Assembly (NCBI RefSeq): GCF_051262515.1
Contig: NZ_JBIMER010000016.1
Coordinates: forward strand, 1 to 64,000
Direction of reading: 5' to 3'
Source: Arthrobacter_N sp051262515
Lineage (GTDB): Bacteria > Actinomycetota > Actinomycetes > Actinomycetales > Micrococcaceae
DNA length: 64,000 bases
Positions 59,801-64,000 of this stretch are shown here, piece by piece. The stretch's first letter is position 1; every line of letters starts with the position of its first letter. Below the pieces are notes generated by a model. That model was given only the letters and a program-made list of their open reading frames with translations. It was not told the origin of the DNA and searched no databases. The position numbers were made by a program, and so were the translations under genes.

Positions 59801-62800
59801 ACGTCCTTGCGCAGGCTCCAAAGCAGTTGCCGGTCGAAGGTGGCGTCGGCGGTTTTGCCGACCGTGAGACCCAGCGACCGGCACACGACGACGTCGGCGC
59901 TGGCGCCGGGACCGACGGCATCGGATTCGAGGCCCAGCGTTGCCGTGTTGCGGTGCGGCGTGCACGTCCCGGGTGTCCCCTCGAAGACGATCGACCGCCC
60001 GAACGTATGCGACCAATCGGCGGCCGGCGACGTCACGTCGTCCCAGCCGACGGTGCCGATGACCGCGGCCTCCCCGGTTCCCGCGAAGTCGTCGACGACG
60101 TCCACGGTTCCATCCGTGGTCTCCCCGACGCCGAAAGCCACCTTCTCCGGCTTCGACGCCGCGCTCCGCGTGCCGCCGGCCCAGGTGACGGTGGCCGTGT
60201 GGGATCCGGTGGTCGATGCGTTGGCCCCGTCGGTGCCGCATTCGAAGCCGAGTGTCTTGCTCTCGCCCGGCGCGAGTTCGATCGCGCCGTCCCCGGCGAC
60301 GGCGCAGACGCTCCCGCCGGCGTCGAACGCGTTGGTGACGGTGCCGCTGACGGCCGCGCCCGCGTAGGCGTTCGGGTTGGTGACCGTGATGGTACCCCCG
60401 GTCTCGAACGCCGTATCGAGCACGCCGTCGCTGGTGACGACGACGTCGTAGCCGACCGTCGCCTTGCCGTCGCCACCGGTTTCCACGGTGTCGGACTGCC
60501 CCTCGGCGAGTTTCTTGTCGATGTCCCACAGGTAGGTGCGGTCGAAGGTGGCGTACGCCGTGGTGGCCACCCGGAGCGGCGCCTCGCGGCAGGCCGTGAT
60601 CTTCTCGTCCTCGGTGTCCAGGACCGCTCCCGGGCCGGCGTCGTTACCGGCCGCCGAGACGTTGGCGATGTTCTTGAAACGCTCGCAGGTCCCTGGCCGG
60701 TCCACGGTCCAGGTGTGCCGGTAGGTCCGCGTCTGGGGCTTCATGCCCTCGGCCCAGACCACCGTCCACGCCGGGTCGAAGTCGTGGACGCTGTCCGTCA
60801 CCACCACGGTGCTGTTCACCGGCGTCTTGCCCCAGGTGCCCAGCGTGACGGCGGTTCCGATCGAATCCGTGCCCGACGGCGTCTTCGCCCGGGCGGCGTC
60901 CCACGTCACGGTCGCGGTGTTGGTTCCGGCGTAGTTCGGTTGCGAGTCGAACGAGCAGACGTAGGCGAAATCGACCGTCTTGCCCGCCGGGATCGATGCC
61001 TGGAAGCCGGCAGCCGGCGACGCGTCGACGACCGCGCCGTGTGGTGCGAGCGCTCCGGACACCACCGGACAGGCCGCGCCGCCGCCGATGTCCGCGGAGT
61101 CGGCGACGGTCGCCTCGACCGCCTGCCACGTGTTGGGGTTGCGCACGCTCATGGTGCCGATCATGGCCCAGTCGGTGTCGCGGTACCCCTTGTCCTTGCT
61201 CGAGGTGCGTGGTTTGACGGTGACCTTGTACTCCACCGTGACCCTTCCGGTCTCCGGATCGGCCGCGTGGGTTCCCGGCCCGGCCGCGTCCTTGTCGATG
61301 TCCCACAGATACGTCCTGTCGAAGCTCGAGACGACGTTCTTGGTGACGTCGAGATCGGCTCCCAGGCAGAGGGTGACCGTCTCGCTGGCCGCGCCCGTTC
61401 CGCCGTCGGCCTCCGTGTAGGTCGCGGTGTTGGCGTAGTCGGTGCACCGGCCGGCCACCCCCGGCCATCCGACGTCGTAACGGAACGTCCGGGGCGCCTG
61501 CCCGGCCGCGACGACGTTGCCGCCGGCCAGTGCGGACAGGTCCGCGGCGCTGTCGGTGACGGTCACCGAGCCGTCGGTCACCATCGGCGTGGCGTCCGCG
61601 AAGTCGTACGACGCCGTTCCGTCCGCCGTCCCGTCCGTGCCCGGGTAGCCCGCGGAGTCCCACGTGGCCCGCACCGTGTGGGTGCCCGCCGCGTCGGCGG
61701 CGGTGCCGTCCGGGAGCGAACAGGCATAGGTGAAGTCGTCCCCGCCGGCCGGGATCGTCACCGGGGAGGTGACGGCGTCGCCGCCGCCGTTCCGGATCGC
61801 GCAGTCGGCGGCGGCCGCCGTGCCGGGCAGCGGGCTGGCGAGCACAACACCGCCAATAGCCACCTCGTTGGGGTTTCCCACCGCAATGGCGCCGGAGAGC
61901 GCAAAGCCCCTATCCCTCGGCGCGGAGGCGTCGACAACGACGTCGTATTGGAAGGCCGCGTTGCCCGTGGCCGATTCGATCCGGTCTGCGGAAGCCTCCT
62001 TGGTGATGGTCCAGTCGTAGTCGCGGACGTAGGAGGGCTCCACCGTCGTGGCCACGGAGAGGTTGCGGTAGGTGGCCCCGGTGTTGGTGAACGTACACCT
62101 GATGTCCGCGCCGTCGGCGACCGGGACGGTGGCCGTCCGTTGTTCCGTGTCGATCGTGGCGGTGGCCCCCTTGCAGGCAAGGCCCGTCAGTTTCCAGCCC
62201 GACGGCAGCGATCCCTCGGAGATCGTGGCGGTGCCCGGCGCCAACGTGTAGGTGGTGGCGGAGGGCAGGCCGGTGGAGCCGGTGTCACCGTCGGCGCTGT
62301 CGTCGAGCCGGAACGCCACGGTGTCTCCCGTGGCCGGGACGGCAAGGTGGAAGTCGAAGTCGGTGCCGTCCGCGGGGACGGCCTTTTTGACGATCGTGAT
62401 GCTGCCGTACTGCACGCGCTTCGCGGCGTTCTGGTTGTCCTTGCTGCCCACCGTCTTGCAGTTCAGGCTGCCCAGGGTGACATGGTACGCCGATCCCTTG
62501 ATCGATCCCGCACCCATCCCCGGGCCGTGGTCCAGCGACGAGGCGATGTGTGCGCTGAAAAACAGTTCGGCGGTTTCGAGGGAGGCCGCGGTGTCCGCCA
62601 CGTCGAACGTCAGCCGGACGATGTTGACCTGGTTGTCGCCGGAGCCCGCCCGTGTCTCCACGGCGGTCATCGACGCCCCGGTCATGGAGAAGTGGTCGAG
62701 GTAGTCGTAGGCGTAGACGCCCTTGTACTTGACGCGATACGTGAAGGTGAGCTCGTTGTCGCCCGGCCGCAGGCGACTGAACTGCACGCGCTGGTGGGCG

Positions 62801-63249
62801 AACCCGCCCTCGACCAGGCCGACGGCCAGGTTTCCGTTCGCGAACTCGGTGGAGTCGGACCGCTGCATGAACGTGGCGACCCTGCCGGTGTTCCGGTTCG
62901 CATCGCACGCGCCGGCCGCGCCCTTTGATGGGCCTGCCGACGCGGTCGGGCCGGTGGCGGTTTTTGCCGTCGAGACGGGCTGCGCCTCGTGCCCGCGCTC
63001 GGGTTTGGGCTCGGTCTCGCGCTCTTGCTCGCGCTCGGATTCGCCCTCGGTGCCCGTTTCCGTTGCCAGTGCGGATTCCACCGCCGCGTTTTCGCTTGCG
63101 GGCGGCAGTTCGTCTGCGGCCGCGCCAGAGGCAAGGAGCCCGGTTAGCACCAGGGAACACACGGCGGCCACCGCCGTCGTCTCCCTGATCCAGGCTCCGC
63201 TTTTGGGAGCGAAAAACCCCCACCTGCGCTCGCGCACGGCGTTCCCCAA
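56857..63249 (-). CDS. Giant modular LPXTG-anchored surface protein
   Basis: This 2130-residue protein has an N-terminal signal region (hydrophobic segment about residues 24-45). An acidic repeat-rich linker covers about 46-110, an adhesin-like domain about 115-280, and a prealbumin-like (SpaA/DUF5979-type) domain with ITIVKKAVPADGTDFDF about 285-400. Seven modules of about 240-260 residues follow, six of them opening with an FDRTYLWDIDK-like motif near residues 640, 905, 1140, 1375, 1615 and 1850. Each module also has a NPN(D/S/T)Y motif and conserved Cys pairs. The C-terminus has LPDTG (residues 2095-2099), a membrane helix and RRR, the sortase signal. The start is TTG 63249 or GTG 63237. 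It probably forms a stalk for adhesion. No sortase gene is seen nearby. Confidence 0.88.
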   Translation of the reverse strand: MGNAVRERRWGFFAPKSGAWIRETTAVAAVCSLVLTGLLASGAAADELPPASENAAVESALATETGTEGESEREQERETEPKPERGHEAQPVSTAKTATGPTASAGPSKGAAGACDANRNTGRVATFMQRSDSTEFANGNLAVGLVEGGFAHQRVQFSRLRPGDNELTFTYRVKYKGVYAYDYLDHFSMTGASMTAVETRAGSGDNQVNIVRLTFDVADTAASLETAELFFSAHIASSLDHGPGMGAGSIKGSAYHVTLGSLNCKTVGSKDNQNAAKRVQYGSITIVKKAVPADGTDFDFHLAVPATGDTVAFRLDDSADGDTGSTGLPSATTYTLAPGTATISEGSLPSGWKLTGLACKGATATIDTEQRTATVPVADGADIRCTFTNTGATYRNLSVATTVEPSYVRDYDWTITKEASADRIESATGNAAFQYDVVVDASAPRDRGFALSGAIAVGNPNEVAIGGVVLASPLPGTAAAADCAIRNGGGDAVTSPVTIPAGGDDFTYACSLPDGTAADAAGTHTVRATWDSAGYPGTDGTADGTASYDFADATPMVTDGSVTVTDSAADLSALAGGNVVAAGQAPRTFRYDVGWPGVAGRCTDYANTATYTEADGGTGAASETVTLCLGADLDVTKNVVSSFDRTYLWDIDKDAAGPGTHAADPETGRVTVEYKVTVKPRTSSKDKGYRDTDWAMIGTMSVRNPNTWQAVEATVADSADIGGGAACPVVSGALAPHGAVVDASPAAGFQASIPAGKTVDFAYVCSFDSQPNYAGTNTATVTWDAARAKTPSGTDSIGTAVTLGTWGKTPVNSTVVVTDSVHDFDPAWTVVWAEGMKPQTRTYRHTWTVDRPGTCERFKNIANVSAAGNDAGPGAVLDTEDEKITACREAPLRVATTAYATFDRTYLWDIDKKLAEGQSDTVETGGDGKATVGYDVVVTSDGVLDTAFETGGTITVTNPNAYAGAAVSGTVTNAFDAGGSVCAVAGDGAIELAPGESKTLGFECGTDGANASTTGSHTATVTWAGGTRSAASKPEKVAFGVGETTDGTVDVVDDFAGTGEAAVIGTVGWDDVTSPAADWSHTFGRSIVFEGTPGTCTPHRNTATLGLESDAVGPGASADVVVCRSLGLTVGKTADATFDRQLLWSLRKDVDRSRAVIHDEEAARFDYTVSAVPDGHIDANHRVSGVITLANHNTFERGALMATVTDTIDIDGVSCAIDARDADGAAGLQVNVPARAGESGGTVELAYACTGKPKDSDYRGANTVDVAWAGGTATATAAVAYQRDGLSDQTVRVFDDMARTTNAPALLGEAVWNERNEATDFTYTLPLPGAPGTCVNHTNTAWIALAEGNGAEDPASSRNVSVCLEDDLMVTQTAVAKFDRTYLWDIDKSVDAAKAEAGEDGKHSFRYAVGAVPDGFRDGGWALRGTIALTNPNSYAEGAITASVADMAQVGRDVECDVEGGASVAVRPGTTKVLEYACGFGAKPDYRGTNTVVVDWGRGRLESRSPVTFELDDAYDRDVEVFDDMGGGEPRLLGSASWNDAGERREFAYDLELEGAAGTCETFANTAFIRLRSPQGPGNGVPTPDPTAVRTVELCAEAPLRVEKTAEAVFDRQYLWELGKTAARGRVETAAGTPAVAEYSVEATPAGHRDSAWRISGDITVRNPNDYKDVLATVTDGAGMGASADCTVDGGGSVPVAAGAAVTLAYECVFADEPGRSGKSIATAQWRAHDGGEAAAVATAGVEFQVGTETDRTVTVLDHLAERDAEVGAAKARDAEPRVAGPRVLGTARWNADRTPARFDYSVELDGTGGTCTAFSNVASLRETGQTASADVHVCAEAAPDARLEVRGVLERTYLWNIDKSADAKTVMVGSGNKGAAYTVTVTPNGHADSGWALEGTVAVRNPNDYTPMAVALGVGLALDPDVEPDPARGSEAGAACEVGAGDTGTIVVAPGKTVVLPVVCDLAGEPPAGHAGTAVLAWTDALGAERETTARAGVVFSVDTERHATVTIGDDQGDPDAEARILGTADWNAEGTPAVFEYPLRVAAPVGKCLEHTNTATIVETADSASAVVRFCGAAAPLVPLEPLPSVVPAGGHLPDTGAEVRAIAWAGLALLLAGILALGAGRRRSLQT

Positions 63250-63815
63250 TTCCGGCGGTCCCCAAGACCCCCACTAACCACCCGTCGCGAGGCGGTCCGG
63301 GATCTCCCGAGATCCCCGGCCCTCCACGCTCCCCCTGGCGTTTATATCCGAGCGTGTTCCCCACCGCCGACGGCCCGGGGGCGGTCAGACGAGAAAACCC
63401 GCGCCGAGGCGCGGGTCATGTTGTCAAGGCACGTGTGACGGGAGGGATGCACGGGCGTCGATTTCTTGTCACGGTTGCTCGGGCCGCAACCCGGTCCTCC
63501 CGCGGACAAGCGACGATCCGTAGCCGGGTGATGCGTGTGGCAGCACTTCCGAGTTCCCACGCCCGGTCCCCCCCCATTTCCCCAATATTGCGGATTCCGA
63601 TTCCCCGTCGGTATCCGTGGCTGAACTATAAGCATGTGCCCGCACGATAGTGAACCCTCTGGATACGCCATATGACAAGAATTTTCGGATCGGAATGTAA
63701 AGCAGTTTGTCATTATTGGTATAGAGCCGTCGGGGACATCACTCCGATCCGCATGTGACCGGCGCCACGATAGAATGGGGAAAATCCCCAGAGCACCGAA
63801 AGTAGGCCTTCCACC
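63250..63815. other. Intergenic region between the LPXTG gene and the thiolase gene
   Basis: These 566 bases hold a hairpin with a U-run on the minus strand (63397-63416) and a spaced inverted repeat CGGATCGGA (63686-63694) with TCCGATCCG (63743-63751) in the thiolase upstream region. There is also a possible -10 (GATAGAAT, about 63769-63776) close to the thiolase start. Short open frames here look non-coding. The AT content rises between 63620 and 63720, as expected for promoters. Confidence 0.5.
63397..63416 (-). terminator. Orphan terminator-like hairpin
   Basis: ACCCGCGC (63397-63404) pairs with GCGCGGGT (63409-63416); on the minus strand it is followed by TTTTCTCG. No minus-strand gene is seen upstream of it within the gap, so it may end a small RNA or be an attenuator in the leader of the LPXTG gene. 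Confidence 0.55.
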
Positions 63816-64000
63816 ATGTCATCAGAGCGCGATCCGGTCATCGTCGGCGGCGCCCGCACACCCTTCGGCCGCCTCAACGGACAGCTGGCGGCGCTCACCG
63901 CGGTCCAGCTCGGCGCGAACGCCATCGCCGGCGCACTCGAGCGCTCCGGGGTGCCGGCCGCGGACGTCGACGCCGTCGTGATGGGCCATGTGGTGCAGGC
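63816..64000 (+). CDS. Acetyl-CoA acetyltransferase (thiolase), 5' part
   Basis: Only the first 61 codons are within the window. DPVIVGGARTPFGRLNGQL is the classical thiolase N-terminus, and VDAVVMGHVVQA is the segment that leads to the active-site Cys (here beyond the window end). The enzyme condenses or cleaves acetoacetyl-CoA or longer 3-ketoacyl-CoAs. The start is ATG 63816. The inverted repeat about 70 bp upstream could be a regulator site. Confidence 0.92.
   Translation, partial: MSSERDPVIVGGARTPFGRLNGQLAALTAVQLGANAIAGALERSGVPAADVDAVVMGHVVQ

Noticed and set aside
56818..62928. 2036-residue plus-strand open frame opposite the LPXTG gene
   Set aside because: Antisense shadow; the minus-strand protein has a signal peptide, modules and a sortase motif, while this frame has only Arg/Gly/Val-rich sequence.
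63342..63713. 123-residue minus-strand open frame before the LPXTG gene
   Set aside because: Composition is not protein-like, it spans a terminator-like hairpin, and it lacks a ribosome binding site.

Overview
The window is high-GC actinobacterial chromosome, most likely from the order Micrococcales and probably the family Micrococcaceae. The main signs are strong G/C bias at third codon positions, many GTG and TTG starts, acidic Ala/Glu-rich tails on several ribosomal proteins, a rifampicin region of RpoB with the actinobacterial HKRRLSALGPGG signature, and a high-GC-type Tad pilus locus. Family-level placement is inference. No rRNA, tRNA or CRISPR array was seen, and no insertion sequence or transposase gene was recognised.

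Layout. Positions 1-3000 are accessory: the 3' end of a BNR/Asp-box sialidase-like gene, a small zinc-ribbon protein, a small secreted peptide, and a two-gene membrane unit (an HTTM-like protein plus a small partner). The rplM-rpsI operon follows on the minus strand (3149-4137). From 4645 to 11678 a complete Tad/Flp pilus cluster lies on the plus strand: Flp pilin, TadE, TadG-like, CpaB, CpaE/TadZ, TadA, TadB and TadC. Next come a degenerate Hpt protein and a divergent OmpR-type response regulator and histidine kinase pair. Phased direct repeats lie upstream of the pilin gene and, in weaker form, before the Hpt gene. After a decayed gene remnant there is a secreted M23 peptidase with twelve SH3 modules and a secreted lipoprotein.

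From 20275 to 39283 lies the ribosomal/RNA-polymerase-alpha superoperon, read right to left: S10 (rpsJ to rpsQ), spc (rplN to adk), map, infA-rpmJ-rpsM-rpsK-rpoA-rplQ and truA. It is interrupted between map and infA by a plus-strand nuclease-like gene (25043-25987). That gene is bracketed by two copies of a palindromic repeat, and a third copy lies near rpsL (48785-48841). rpsN is absent from its usual spc position. A terminator and a candidate promoter separate S10 from spc.

From 39354 to 43846 are a 48-residue membrane protein, a VOC-family protein and a large multi-pass membrane protein broken by a one-base frameshift. From 44031 to 56505 the str and rpo genes run leftwards: rpoB, rpoC, rpsL, rpsG, fusA, tuf, each block ended by a hairpin. 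From 56857 to 63249 is a 2130-residue LPXTG surface protein built from seven diverged modules. The window ends in the start of a thiolase gene.

The least conventional items are the dispersed palindromic repeat bracketing a nuclease-like gene, the 11-bp-phased motif linked to the Tad locus, the Hpt protein that lacks its phosphoacceptor histidine, and the modular surface protein.
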